Assembly (NCBI RefSeq): GCF_020921035.1
Contig: NC_063159.1
Location: forward strand, 9,278,501 to 9,342,500
DNA: 64,000 nt
Source: Rhodamnia argentea
Lineage: Eukaryota > Streptophyta > Magnoliopsida > Myrtales > Myrtaceae
Direction of reading: 5' to 3'
Shown here: positions 48,687 to 61,645 of the stretch, piece by piece
Numbering within the stretch: position 1 is the first letter of the stretch
How the letters are laid out: every line of letters starts with the position of its first letter
Notes under the pieces: generated by a model
What the model was told of the DNA's origin: nothing
The model's input: the letters and a program-made list of their open reading frames with translations, nothing else
Database searches by the model: none
Program-made: the position numbers and the translations under genes

Positions 48687-51600
48687 ATGGCCGCAGAGAG
48701 CGCGAGCCACGACCAATCGCACAAAGCCCATCGCTCTCGCCAGGCGGGGCCCTCCGCGCAGAAGAAATCCAAGGCCGACAAGAGGAAGAAGAGCAAGGGC
48801 GGCGACGACCCGCAGAGGCAGAACCCCAAGGCCTTCGCCTTCAACTCCTCCGTCAAGGCCAAGCGGCTGCAGTCGCGTGCCGTCGAGAAGGAGCAGCGGA
48901 GGCTCCACGTCCCCACGATCGACCGCTCCTACGGCGAGCCGCCTCCTTATGTGGTTCTAGTTCACGGGCCTCCAAAGGTAATTGGCATTCGTGTTGATTG
49001 GGGCTTTTTTGTTGTTGAATGCCGGTGGTGATTAGTTGGAATTGGAGTTCTGTGCTTGAAGTATGGCTGGGGAGGTGGTTTTGAGGTTTGATGCTGGTTT
49101 CTCGTTGCAGGTTGGGAAGTCCCTTTTGATAAAGTCGCTAGTGAAGCACTATACTAAGCATAATTTGCCCGATGTTCGCGGTCCAATTACAATTGTATCA
49201 GGTCATCTTTTGCTTCTAAGCTAGTGAATTACGCTCTTTTTGGTTCAAATAGGGGCTTTTATCCGTTTCAGCTATTATTTATGGTTTGTATGCTTTGGTA
49301 CATACGCTTCATAGATTGGTTATGTTCAGTTGCATTTTGCTCCATTCGTGCATTGTCCTTTTCACGTAATAGGATCCTTTCCTTTTGTTTTTTATCCAAC
49401 TTCTTTCTCCACATGTTTGCTACATCAGGTAAGCAGAGGAGGCTGCAGTTTGTGGAGTGCCCTAATGATATCAATGGCATGATTGATGCTGCAAAATTTG
49501 CTGATCTGGCATTGCTTCTCATAGATGGAAGCTACGGTTTTGAAATGGTGAGACGTGGAGCTATGCATGCTTGCTTGAAGATTTCTTTTATTCTTTTTCT
49601 TGATAAAAAAAGTCTGTTGTGAGGATGATAGAAGTAGATAATGTTCTAGTTTACAAAACATGTTGGCAATTTCTGTTTAACTCTTCTTTGTCTCAAAAGG
49701 AGCTCCTTTTTCTTGTGCGTCCCAGAAGCCTTATTTGTTAATGTATCAGTATTATTGGCAAATTGACAGACCTGTTAGTTTTTATTTGGTATTGGGTGGG
49801 GTGGAAGCCTTTTAAGACTTGAAACCCTGATTGCCTTCCATTTGAATTAATAAGGACGGTTTTGGTGCAATTAGTAGAATTGTTTAATGGTGTACTACAT
49901 TGGAATCCTGTTGGGTAAGTGAACAATTCATAAGTTGGATGTCACGATGACAACTACTTTTCACAGGTCAAACTTGAACAATTGAGGTTTCTACCCAGGT
50001 GGTCTCTTTCTGTTGCCTTTGGAAGAACTTTTGTTGATGTGATTATACTAGCTCACAGAAGCACACGATTACTTCCAGACCTGCCTACCCGAACTTGTGT
50101 GTGCATTGGCCCGCTGGGGATGGAAGGAAGAAGGGGGGCAGGGGGGAGGGAGGGAGAATGGGTGAGTGCAGGCATAGTACCATTTAAGCATCAACTATTC
50201 AATTTTTTATGGGAAGATGGTAATGCCTACATCGTTAAAATGGAACATGGTTCTAGGATTAGGATCCCAGCAGAATTATAAGCTAGGTAGTTGGCCAAAA
50301 GTGGATTGGTGTGATTTTATGTTTAAAGTGAAAGCACGAAGTAGCTGCCAATGAAGATGCCTATCACGTGATGTCTGAATTTTTTTCTCCTTTTTTTAGG
50401 TTGTTGATAGTCATTTCTTTTATGCCCTCGTGCTTTTACTTTCGCTGCAAGGAATTTGTTATTACTGAATGTAAATTGGGAACAATAGTGAGTAGAGATG
50501 AATTATGGAGGATGAATCTTTTTAACAATTTAAGATCAACTCAAGAAAGCCATAGACCATATGTAGTATTTCGCGGTGTGTTCTATAAAAATGACCTTAA
50601 GTGAGTGCCACTATTCAGCACATTTATTGCTTGGAGCAAGCTCTCATCATGAGCAAAAGGGCAAAGCGAACAAAAAAGACACCTCAAAATATATTATGTA
50701 TAATGTCACTTTGCGTGCATCAAAATGGATTTCTCTTAGAAGTCATACTGTGCCCCAGGCCTTTTATCCGCTGCTCTTTTCTTTCTGATGCTCAGCCCCA
50801 TCCTAGAACTTGTCTCAGAAGGTAGTTTCTGGTTCTATTAGTGAGCTGGTGCGTTGTTTATACGTTAGAAGCAAAAGGAACTTTTTATCCTTCCAATCGA
50901 AATTTTAGATATTGTTCAAATTTCAGAAAATATTATGCAGAAAACTGTGTGTATGCATCAACATATGTATGTTGTGAAAGTTCAAGGTGTCTCAAGTTAA
51001 AAAAGTCTGAACTGCTTGTTTTGCTAAAGTTTGCTAGATGCCATGTCAATGATTGCTGATGTTCTTTTTCCATTGTTGATGTTTTTCAGGAAACCTTTGA
51101 GTTCCTGAATATTTTGCAAGTACACGGGTTCCCAAAGGTTATGGGAGTCTTGACACACCTTGATAAGTTCATGGATGTGAAGAAGCTCAAGAAAACAAAA
51201 CAACGGCTCAAGCATCGTTTCTGGACTGAAATATATGATGGAGCAAAATTATTTTACTTATCTGGTCTTAAACATGGGAAGTGAGTGCCTATTGTTGAGC
51301 CATGCTTTCTTTATACCCTTATTCTGCTAATTTGACTGATTGTTTACTCTTCCGCTCATCTGGTTAGGTATACTAAACGGGAGATACATAATCTTGCAAG
51401 GTTCATCTCTGTTATGAAGTTTCACCCTTTATCTTGGAGGACTACTCATCCATATGTATTGGTTGATCGCTTTGAAGATGTTACTCCTCCTGAAAGGATA
51501 CGCATTGATAAAAAGTGTGACAGAAACATTACAGTTTATGGCTATTTGCGAGGCTGCAACCTGAAGAAGGGAACCAAGGTAATTGATTTCACGCTATTTA

Positions 51601-54600
51601 CTCCCTGAATTTATAACTTATGCGGGAAGTGTATTAGATATTAAGGAATATATTGGTTAGTCAAGATATTTCTAAGGAGTAATTAATGATTATTTGTATC
51701 TAATTGCTGTGAAGATGTGGGACTGGTAATTGGTGATGTGTAATAGGCAGGACCAACTAAGCCAAACAAAATACGAGTTTTAGTAATTTATGAGATGAAT
51801 TTTGATGTCTGATTTTTTTTTTGTAATTTTTTGGAGCTTGTGTGTGAAGATATTCAGAAATTTATTCTTCTACAGCTTTTTTGGCTTCTTAGGTTACAGA
51901 ATATGGTCATATTTTCTTTCTTTTTTGCACATTGAGTACTCATTGTGGCAATATATTGAGAGCGTTTGGAATGTACCATGCACGGTTGCCCCCATCCTTT
52001 CTTTGCCTCTCCCACGCGACAAAATAAATTGCTAGATCCAAGTTGTTGGTTGTATCTAGGAAGAAGTTATTGCTAGCAAGTTTATCAACCTCAAATGGAG
52101 GGACTTGCTTGGCATACACTTGCATGACCTCATTATGAATCAGTGCATTTTTCATTGGCTGTATCGTCATAATACATACCATCATCTCGTCTTAACTTGA
52201 GAGTGATATGTTAAGCAGGTGCAATCCCATGGATTTTGTTTGAATTTTACATACAGTTTTACCTGTATGATATGAGCCAGAGTTTGAATAGTTGTATGAA
52301 TTTATTTGATTTGATTGATGCAGCAGTGATTGTGGGCTCCTTACTTAATTTATCTCCCAGTTTCGCTTGTTATTTTTCCGTATATGTGTGAAAAGTTTTA
52401 TAAGCAATTGTTGCGTGGCAGCTTTTATAGAGATATCAAATATGTGTGTTCTGGTGTGTTTACTTCTTTATTGACCAAATAAAGAAGCGAGTGAATATGC
52501 AACCTCTGATGTGCGCGCGCGTTAAAAGAATGGAAGATGGATGGATGTGTGTGCGTGTGTGACACAGAAAAGAAAAAGAAAAAGGGGGGGGAGGAAGGGG
52601 AGGGAGGGATTTTTGCATGGCAGCTTTTATAGAGATATCAAATATGTGTGTTCTGGTGTGTTTACTTCTTTATTGACCAAATCAAGAAGTGAGTGCATAT
52701 GCAAGCTCTGATGTGTATGTGTGAGGGAGGGAGGGAGGTGGGATGTTAGGTGATGTTGTAAGGAGAGAGGGAGGAAGGGAGGTGGGATGTTAGGTGATTT
52801 TTGTAAGGAGAGAGAGTGGGATGGGGTCTCAGGTAGTGGAAGCAGCCAGAGAGAAAAATAGAAAAAAGTTTCCTAAAATTGCATGTAGGTGCCCATTAAG
52901 GAAAAAGTTTATTGCTAAAATTAGGCAAGTTTAGGAAAATGTCAAGAAAGAAATAATATGAAAAAATTGAATGAACTAGTGTCATAATTATGCAAAAAAT
53001 ATTGTGCCGTTCACATTTTTTTTGTCCGTCAAGATAATTTTTTCAGTCTTATGAAAGAAAAAACACCTACAAGATAAGATAGAATCCGGGACTGATCGAT
53101 TCATCAATTATTTTTTGCAAAGTTAAAAGAGCGAATCACTTGCATATACTGACAAAAAGTATCACATAGAAAGTGCCATTAGATATAGGACTATCTAGAA
53201 AAGTTAAGTTTGGGATTGATGATTTAGATAATTATAGGTGAAGAGAGCCATACTTATGCTTATGAAAAAGAATTCGTTCACATAATGGGTTACTGAATCA
53301 TGTTTGTTTCCAAGTATACAATAATTCCTTACAATATAAATATCTAATCATGGTGTAACAAGAAATGTCGTTATCCAACTCATTTATTATGGGCTTTATA
53401 TTCGCTACGGCGTCAACCATAAGTTTGATTACATTGCCTTCAATTCGAGCTGGGTGATGAAAAGTTTGATAAACAATAGCATTAGCGACTAGAATACCAA
53501 CATCGTGTAAATCAGGAAGAATGTTTTTTAAAAATTAAACAGAGATCATCGTAGTGTTCATTTATTTATCGTTCATTTATTTATCAAATATGATTTTATT
53601 TTTGCGCAAAGCGCTGTTTCATGCACTAGTGTAGACATAAATTTTCATCCATTCTTATTTCTCATATGCGTTTGTTACTACACCTCAGGTGCATATTGCC
53701 GGTGTTGGAGATTACAGTTTAGCTGGTGTGACCAGCTTAGCTGATCCCTGTCCCTTACCATCAGCTGCTAAGAAGAAGGGACTCCGTGATAAGGAAAAAC
53801 TGTTTTATGCTCCTATGTCTGGACTTGGGGACCTCCTCTATGACAAGGATGCAGTCTACATAAACATAAATGATCACTTTGTTCAGTTCTCAAAAGTTGA
53901 TGATGAAAATGGGGAACTCAAACGCAAAGGTTTGTAGCTTTTTCACTTCCCTGGGAGTTTTATTTTGGTTATAGAAATGTGCATGTGGACAAGTAAAAAT
54001 AGAGGAGATTTTCATAGATTCGAAATATGCCCCCTCAACCCTGCAGTAAGTTGCAGTATATCCTATAGTTTGCAATTACCTACTTCCGTCCCATGGCAGG
54101 ATCTTTGAATTTATTCACAATTGGTATTCCAGAGTAGAAAAGTTTCGAAAATGCAAAAGTACGTTGGAGCTTCATTATACAAGGGAAACTTCTTTTATTA
54201 GTCTTCATTTCTGTAAAATTGAGTCCGGGGACTACAACTAAGGTTACTATAATTCCAGTTACATGTCAGCTATATTGAGCCCTCAAGTGTTTCACTATAT
54301 TTAAAGAGGAAGTGCCACCATGCAATCTTTATGCAGGTGAAGCTTCCATGGACCCAAGAAAAGTTTAAGCAAATAATATACATGGATAATGAAAATACTT
54401 TTTTTGTGTGTTGTAGTTGGGTGATGTTTCACTTTAATATTTTGTAACAGCATGAGACGGTTGAAGATAGAATCCGTTTCTGGTAGTAAGCAACTGCTGG
54501 AGGTGTTGATGTGGAGTAAAGTAATCCTATTTGACGGCCTCCAAACTCAATCTGATGTTAATGAAGGCAAACCTTCAGTGTTTTTACTAACATGTTTGGT

Positions 54601-57600
54601 TCTTTTAGATTTCATATTTATGGATCATCGGGCACCTATTTAGCGCAAACTTAAAGATCAGATGGTAATTGCAAATTGAGGGGCATGAGAGATTAAAAGT
54701 GAGGTGGTTGAGGGGGTATGGTATTTGCAAGTGGAGATTCTTCTTCTTTGTTTGGATATTTGTTGACTTTGGTGTAATGCTTTAAGTTAGTAGAGAAAGT
54801 ATTGCATCTCCCTCAGACTAATCCCATGGACATTCCTAATTTAAGTAGGAAGGGACCAAGATGTTGGTGAGGCTTTGGTGAGATCGCTCCAGAATACAAA
54901 ATACTCAATCGACGAAAAGCTAGAACAAAGCTTCATCGACCTTTTTAGTCGGAAACCCAATATGTTGCCGGAAGCTCAACACAATTTGGAACGTCAGTCT
55001 GAAAGAGAGCCTGCCAACGGAGACAGTGCTGTATCTGATGACAGCAACAATGAGGACTTTGATGTTTCAGAACCTACTGATGAGGATGAAGCCGGTCAGA
55101 GCAACGCAAGGATTGTGAATGATGGAAGTGATTTTGATGAAGAAGATGGTGATCAATCAGAAGGACACCCTTCCCTTAAAGAGAGATTGAAGGAACATGT
55201 TGAGTTTCATGGTGGAAGGCTGAGGAGAAAAGCCATATTTGGAAATGAAGCTGATCATATGGATGTTGTAAGTGCTTATAATCAATTGTAATTAAATTTC
55301 ATTGTCGGTTGATAATATTCTGTCATTGCATGATATGGCAACATGGTGAAATTTGATTTCTTTTGCTCTTTCACTTATATCATTTGCAGTTGTCAATGCC
55401 ACCACCACTAGCACACTTTCTCATGTGCTTAGAAATTGATCTTGACAATGTATCATGGGGATTATGCATCCTAGAGCAAACATTTGTATCTTTCTCACCA
55501 TGGGTTTAAGCATGCATAATACACTGGCTCATCATACGTAATGTTGCAATGCCATTGCTGGAACATAATAATTCGCTTTTCATGCAGGTTCATCTTAAGA
55601 CTTTTCAATTTTGAGCGCATTTATGGATGGTGTGTGCTTTTTTGTTGGTGTAATCATTAGCTCTATCTTCTTTTCTGGCTCTACGATATTCTGAACACAT
55701 ATATGGCATTTCTTTTTTAGAAAAAGATTCAAGGAGGTAACCTACAATCTCAAAATCCCAGTCCAATCCCTGAGATCTTAAATTTCCAAAACTCCAATTA
55801 CCGACTACCTGGTACCAACTTCCAAACTTCGAATTTGTAAATCCCAAAAACCAATAGCATTAAGCCCTTAATCCTGAAGGTTAACCATTGAAACCCAAAT
55901 TTGAACCCAGTTGGCATTGTTTCTTTACCTAAAAAGCTAGTCATTCTTGTCTAGTAGAGCAGCAATAATTTTGTGATATAATGTCTTTGAACATAATTTT
56001 CAGTGCTTTTATGCATCAAGCGGAGATGCTTTTCTTTATATTTCTTCATGCGGGCAGTTTTGGCATATAGATACTTATTACTTAAGGTTGTTAATCAGGT
56101 AGCGAGTTGTGTAATGGCTTGTAATCTCAGTGCATGATGCCCAACTTTTGTACCTTTAAATCCTCAGGGTTCCGATGACGAAGATGGAGATAGCAACAAT
56201 GATGATGATATAAACAACGATTCACCTTCTGATTCCGATTATTCCGGGGAAGGTGGAGAAGATCATGAAACAGATGGTACAATCTTCTCACTCTGGCATT
56301 ACTATAGTCATTTTATAGGGCCTGTTGAAACAAGAAAGCAATTTGATACTTGGAGCTCATAAAGATACCTGAAGGAGTAACTAATGAAGTGCTAAACTTG
56401 ATGAATCGATATCTCATTTATAGTTAGTCAAAGGAAAATAGAAGAAGCAAATGTCATTTATAGATGCGTGTTAGTTTTAGGACTTTATTCAGTTCTGAAC
56501 CTCATTCTTTGTCCATCCAGAAGATGACGTGGGCAATGTTTCTAAGTGGAAGGAATCCTTGTTGGAAAGGGCTGTCTCAAGGCAACACACTAACCTTATG
56601 CAAGTTGTATATGGAAAATCTACTTCAGCGTCAACTCCTGTGAGTCAAACACAGGAAAATAGTGAAGGTGAAGAGAGTGAGGGAGACGATTTCTTTACGC
56701 CAAAACAAGAAGGAAAGATGGTAAATCTTTGATTGTGTATGCGCTCAATTTTTTTTTCCACCCCATATTGTCCATGTTTTCTGTCCATTTTTTAAGAGTT
56801 ATCCCTTGGTGCAATTTTAAGAGAGTGAGCCATGATTGCGTCTTTCCCACACACACTACTTCCTGGATTGTAGAAATCGAGAGAAGGACCAGATGATGGA
56901 GATCTTGATGCTGAAGATTCTTCTAAATTCACCAAGTATGGGACAATAAAAAGCTGGAAAGAGGGAGAAGTAATTGAAAGCATCCGCGACCGCTTTGTGA
57001 CTGGGGACTGGTCAAAAGCGGCTAGCAGAAACCAGATATCAGAGGCGAACAATGATGAAGATGATGATGTGTATGCAGACTTTGAAGATCTAGAAACAGG
57101 AGAGAAATATGAAAGTCATCCCACAAGAGAAGCTGGCAAAACTGCAATGCAGAAGGAAGACAATTCAGTGATTGAAGAGAGGAGGCTGAAGAAGCTTGCT
57201 CTACGTGCAAAATTTGATTCTGAATATCCTTTTATACATGATATAGCACTTTCTTTCTTTCATAAAGAGAAGGCAAACCACATCCCCGCTCTCTCCCCCA
57301 CTTTCCAGTCGAGCTCTATTCCCATTATTATCAGCGGAAGCTATGCATATACTAGCATGTTAACATTTGGTTATTACTTTCTGGAACAATCTTATGGAAC
57401 TAGTGTCTCTCTGGGAGCTAAGTTACGGTACCTTTTTTTATTTTGGCCTCCTTAACTAGTGTCCCTACATATTATGAATCTGAGTCACCAGAGGAAGAGA
57501 CTGATAAAGAGCATAGGGGAAAGACTAACCGCAGTCAAGCAAATGAAGGTGGATATTTTGACAAGGTAAATCATTGGGATCATTTTTCGTCATTGCTTTT

Positions 57601-60600
57601 ACTACTGGTGTGTTTTTAATGGTTGGTGCTTTGAATTTATCAGTTGAAGGAGGAGATTGAACTTCGCAAGCAGCTAAATATTGCTGAACTTGATGACCTG
57701 GACGAGTCGACTCGAGTAGAGATTGAGGGTTTCCAAACTGGTACATACCTAAGATTGGAGGTCCATGATGTTCCTTTTGAGATGGTTGAACATTTTGATC
57801 CCTGTCATCCCATATTGGTTGGTGGAGTCGGTCTTGGTGAGGAGAATACAGGATACATGCAGGTTAGCATCCAAAAAATGTCTAATTACTTCAGTGCTGC
57901 TTTACTGGAAATATAGTTTCTTCTGCTACTTAGTTAAGGCTAATCGTAGCCACCTGGTGGCTAATAGGTTCAAATCCAATGTTCTTTTAATTTTGGGGAT
58001 TCCATAAGAAACGAAAACAGTATTACTGTAGGTTTTTTATCAGGTATGAGTGCATATGTTTCTATGTATCACTATTCAATTCCTTCTGGGTCTAGTGAAG
58101 GTGATTCGTTGGCATGATCTGCAATCTTCTTGCAAGAAATGGAAAATTCTTGTTTACTTATTTGCCAAAATTCCCTTTACCTATGCCATAACACTATTGC
58201 TTCAGTGTGAACATCGAGTATCTATCATTCCATAGGCCATTAATTGATACTCTTTTAGACATATGGATGATAAGCAGATAAAGGAATGGATAAAAGAAAA
58301 TACCAGGGGAAGTGATAGGGAATGCCAACTGAGCCCAACAGCGTAACTGTGAAAATTTTCACCGCGTATGGATCATTTTTATTTCTTGAAACTTGGGTTG
58401 AGCTCTTCTCATGCATTGTTTTTTCATTTTTAGGCAAGGTTGAAGAGGCATAGGTGGCACAAGAAAGTGCTGAAGACTAGAGACCCGATCATTGTTTCTA
58501 TTGGGTGGAGGCGTTACCAAACCATACCTATTTATGCAATAGAGGATACTAATGGAAGGCATCGAATGTTAAAGTACACCCCAGAACACATGCACTGCCT
58601 CGCCATGTTCTGGGGTCCTTTAGCTCCTCCAAACACTGGGGTAGTTGCTGTCCAGCATTTATCAAACAATCAGGTAACTGTTCCCTCTAAGTTGACTTCA
58701 GTTTTGTTTAGTGAATTGCTTCGATCATTTGGCATCCGATACTCAATTGGCGTCATTAGCCCAATGCTGGTAAGACTTTAAGATTTTTTAACTCGATGGT
58801 TAATGTATGAAATCATAATCATGTGAAAGTTATACATAACAGTGTATTGTACTTAATTGTTTGGTCCACAGTCCACAAGATTATGCATCTCATAGTTAAT
58901 GTTCACCATATATCTTTAAAATGGAATCCAGTTGCTTTCACTTAATCAGTCTTTCTGGCGCATCCATCTTGGTGAATAATTTGCATGTAATGCAATCTAT
59001 ATCTTGACATAGTTAATGTGGATAATGATGGAAAATATTAAATTTAAATAACTATTAGCTACATTTTGCTCAATTTTTAGATTGTGAGAAATTGGATTTT
59101 CTTTTCCTTTGTTGTAATTGTTTCAGCTTGGCCTATTCTAGATATCTGTTTTCTTTTCCAGGCACAGCATTCCTAAATTTTACCTGGATCTTTACTGTAG
59201 TATTTTGCTTGTCCAGGCATCATTCAGGGTAACAGCAACTGCTGTAGTTCTTGAGTTCAACCATGCAGCACGCATAGTGAAGAAAATTAAACTGGTCGGT
59301 TACCCTTGCAAAATCTTCAAGAAGACTGCACTCATAAAGGATATGTTTACTTCAGATCTTGAAATAGCTAGGTTTGAAGGTGCAGCTGTTCGAACTGTCA
59401 GTGGGATTCGAGGTCAAGTGAAGAAGGTATTTTTTGAACTTTTTTTTTTTGGCCAAAAGTGAAGCATGGTTGTTTAATGAATTATATGAACTTATTGCAA
59501 GAAACGCCAAGGAAGTCAAAAGTCTCCTGTATAATCGCATGTATATAGAGGTTGCTCATGCTACTGCTACTTGGAGCATGCAAAGATTGCAAGGACAGAA
59601 CTGAGTCAAAGTAAATGAACCTTTTCATGGTTCGCGTTTTTGCTGAATTTGGCAACTTCATTAAAATAAAGCTCAATAAATCTTGTTAAATGATCTGTAA
59701 TATGGCTTGAAGTCTAATTCTTACAAAATCAATATTGTCTGAAGTTTGGTTCACCTGATTTTTTTTACTTTCTTCTACTTTTAAAGGAAGGGTGTATGAG
59801 AGCTCCAGGAGAAGCTGCAGAAACAGGATTAACTAATTTTAGATGTTGAGGAAATTCATGAATATTTTCCCTTACGGAAACGAAATAGTTAAAGAAATTT
59901 CATGTCGACCATCGGTTGCGATTCTTTCATAACCATCTTTGTGTTTTTTATTTTCATCTAATCTAAACCAGCTAAAGAATGCTGAGATGCATAAAGTTGA
60001 GGATTTTCTTCCTGCATATAGTGCTAGCATGAAAATCCTATTGTCACCTGCTCTCGTATGATGATCAGCCCCATCGATCAACAATTCTTACTTTCCTGCA
60101 GAGGAAACATCTCTTTCACAGTTTCACTGTTCTTTCTTAGATATGCCAGACTCTGAAATAAGGGATTACCCGAAAAGTCTTCTGTGAAGCTCCTTTAAAA
60201 TATGGACTTCAGCCATGTGGATAATGTTCATTCTTAGTAACTGATACGTGATTAGATTTAATAACAAGGAAAATGGGGCCAGTGGCATTTTTCAGGTTGA
60301 ATGTTGGCTGGACTGCAGGCTTATTAATATAACTGCAGCCTTAAAATGCGGTGAAAAATTGCTGCTGAAGGCTGATTCTGTGGAATGGACTATTCTCCTA
60401 GCATGAGACAGATTTCATATTCCCAATTCCGGAGGTTGAAAACAGTTATGCATAGAGTCAAGATGCTGAGTGCACTATTACATGGGGATTCTGTTTGACG
60501 TGTGTCTTGCAGGCTGCGAAAGAAGAAATAGGGAATGAACCAAAAAGGAAAGGAGGACAGCTTAGAGAAGGGATAGCCAGATGCACCTTCGAGGACAAAA

Positions 60601-61645
60601 TACTGATGAGCGACATTGTTTTCTTGCGTGCGTGGACCCAAGTTGAAGTTCCTCACTTTTACAACCCATTGACCACCGCATTGCAGCCTCGCGACCAGAC
60701 ATGGCAAGGAATGAAAACTGTCGCTGAACTGAGGAGGGAGCACAATCTGCCGGTTCCTGTCAATAAAGATTCGTTGTACAAGGTAACTTATAGTGCATGG
60801 TCAGAGCCCATCTTGGAAATAAATCCTTTCACCTGAAAAACGGGACTCATGCAAACTGGAAATGCTGTGTGTTCACGTCTTCTTTGTCGTAACTCTGACA
60901 TTTATTTATCTTCAACAGCCAATTGAAAGGAAGCCAAGAAAGTTCAACCCATTGGTGGTTCCAAAGTCATTACAGGCAGCTCTTCCATTTGCTTCAAAAC
61001 CAAAAGATATTCCTAGTAGGAGGCGACCGCTCCTTGAGAACAGAAGAGCAGTAGTGATGGAACCCCATGAGAGAAAAGTTCATGCTCTTGTTCAACACCT
61101 GCAACTAATTAGGCATGAGAAGGTATACTTTGTTAGACTTTAGTCTGCGTAAGAGGACAATGATGTGGTTGACAATGCTAATACCTTTTAGCTTTTAAAA
61201 AGAGATCCCTCATGCTGGTTTCTCCTCTCACAAAATCTGCACATTCATTCTTTTTCTGGAGCTCCTTGGTATTTGATGAATGTTTGCTTGGCATGGATGA
61301 CCGGATTTTGCATGTATCAGTATCATCTTGATATCTGCCTACCTTTGCTTGTCTACATGGTCAAAAGATGCCAAAACAATTTTCTCCATTTTGTTTTTAC
61401 TGAAATTGATAATGCAAAGTTCATTGCTCTTCTTGCTGATTATCAAGTGATTTAAGTTTCCAGATGGACTTATTTTTTCTTTTCAACAGATGAAGAAACG
61501 AAAGCTTAAGGAAGAGCAGAAGAGGAAAGAGCTAGAAGCAGAGAGGGCAAAAGATGAGCAGTTATCAAGAAAGCGTCAGAGAGAGCAAAGGCGGGAGCGA
61601 TATCGGGTGCAGGACAAACAGAAGAAGAAAACACGAAGGAATTAG
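48687..61645 (+). CDS. BMS1: BMS1, GTPase of 40S ribosome biogenesis
   Basis: Seventeen exons: 48687-48977, 49111-49201, 49429-49547, 51090-51280, 51368-51578, 53689-53929, 54861-55267, 56168-56276, 56521-56720, 56874-57223, 57469-57565, 57644-57862, 58434-58673, 59217-59426, 60513-60782, 60919-61122 and 61490-61645. All phases agree and total 1,201 residues, a normal plant BMS1 length. After a basic N-terminus come the P-loop GPPKVGKS (residues 94-101, split by intron 1), [20 protein letters not shown], the G4 motif THLD (189-192), and the AARP2CN region ([18 protein letters not shown]). A long acidic, Ser-rich middle follows, then the C-terminal domain ([54 protein letters not shown]) and a Lys/Arg tail. 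BMS1 works in the nucleolus with RCL1 in early 18S rRNA processing. Intron 10 appears to be of the AT-AC type. Confidence 0.95.
50133..50154 (+). other. G-quadruplex motif in BMS1 intron 3
   Basis: Runs of 6, 6, 3 and 3 G are separated by loops of only 2, 1 and 1 bases, on the strand that is transcribed into RNA. This is a canonical and, by loop length, very stable pattern. Any role is unproven. Confidence 0.6.
52411..52715 (+). repeat. 103-bp direct repeat, offset 202 bp, in BMS1 intron 5
   Basis: 52411-52513 and 52613-52715 share TTGC-TGGCAGCTTTTATAGA, TGTTCTGGTGTGTTTACTTC and TTTATTGACCAAAT with few mismatches. The sequence between holds TG, AG and G-rich runs. A further about 50-bp near-repeat (GGGAGGTGGGATGTTAGGTG) follows at about 52730-52800. 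It is probably recent slippage or unequal exchange. Confidence 0.8.
52584..52742 (+). other. Two G-quadruplex motifs in BMS1 intron 5
   Basis: At 52584-52608 runs of 8, 4, 3 and 3 G are separated by short loops. At 52725-52742 four runs of 3 G have loops of 1, 1 and 4 bases. Both are on the transcribed-RNA strand and flank the second unit of the direct repeat. Confidence 0.6.
53389..53480 (-). pseudogene. rps7: Mitochondrial rps7 fragment inside BMS1 intron 5
   Basis: On the minus strand this reads [20 protein letters not shown] then [11 protein letters not shown], against the mitochondrial ribosomal protein S7 text [31 protein letters not shown]. The match stops sharply at both ends. It is a small piece of mitochondrial DNA (or of a nuclear rps7 copy), possibly carried in by the Helitron-like element that ends just downstream. 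Confidence 0.7.
53580..53629 (+). mobile_element. Helitron-like 3' terminus in BMS1 intron 5
   Basis: A hairpin GCGCAAAGCGC (53604-53614) is followed 11 bases later by CTAG (53626-53629) and a host T, the layout of Helitron 3' ends (hairpin, 10-12 bases, CTRR, T). I could not find a convincing TC-type 5' end, so the extent is unknown; the rps7 fragment just upstream may be captured cargo. Confidence 0.45.
57224..57468 (+). other. Probable U12-type AT-AC intron of BMS1 (intron 10)
   Basis: The intron starts ATATCCTTTT, the exact minor-spliceosome AT-AC 5' splice site. It contains the U12 branch-site consensus TCCTTAAC at 57449-57456 and ends CCCTAC 12-14 bases after the branch adenosines. Removing 57224-57468 joins FDSE to [10 protein letters not shown] in frame, as in other BMS1 proteins. 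No GT-AG pair does this. Without its removal the frame stays open for about 230 bases of unrelated sequence and then stops. Confidence 0.88.

Noticed and set aside
48679-48960. 93-codon Arg-rich frame overlapping BMS1 exon 1
   Set aside because: It is an out-of-frame shadow of the GC-rich first exon. The BMS1 frame carries the conserved P-loop and continues into exon 2.
57224-57455. Open frame running from BMS1 exon 10 into unrelated sequence, as an alternative C-terminus
   Set aside because: It is better explained as retained AT-AC intron. The downstream exons continue BMS1 in frame, and the intron text resembles no protein.
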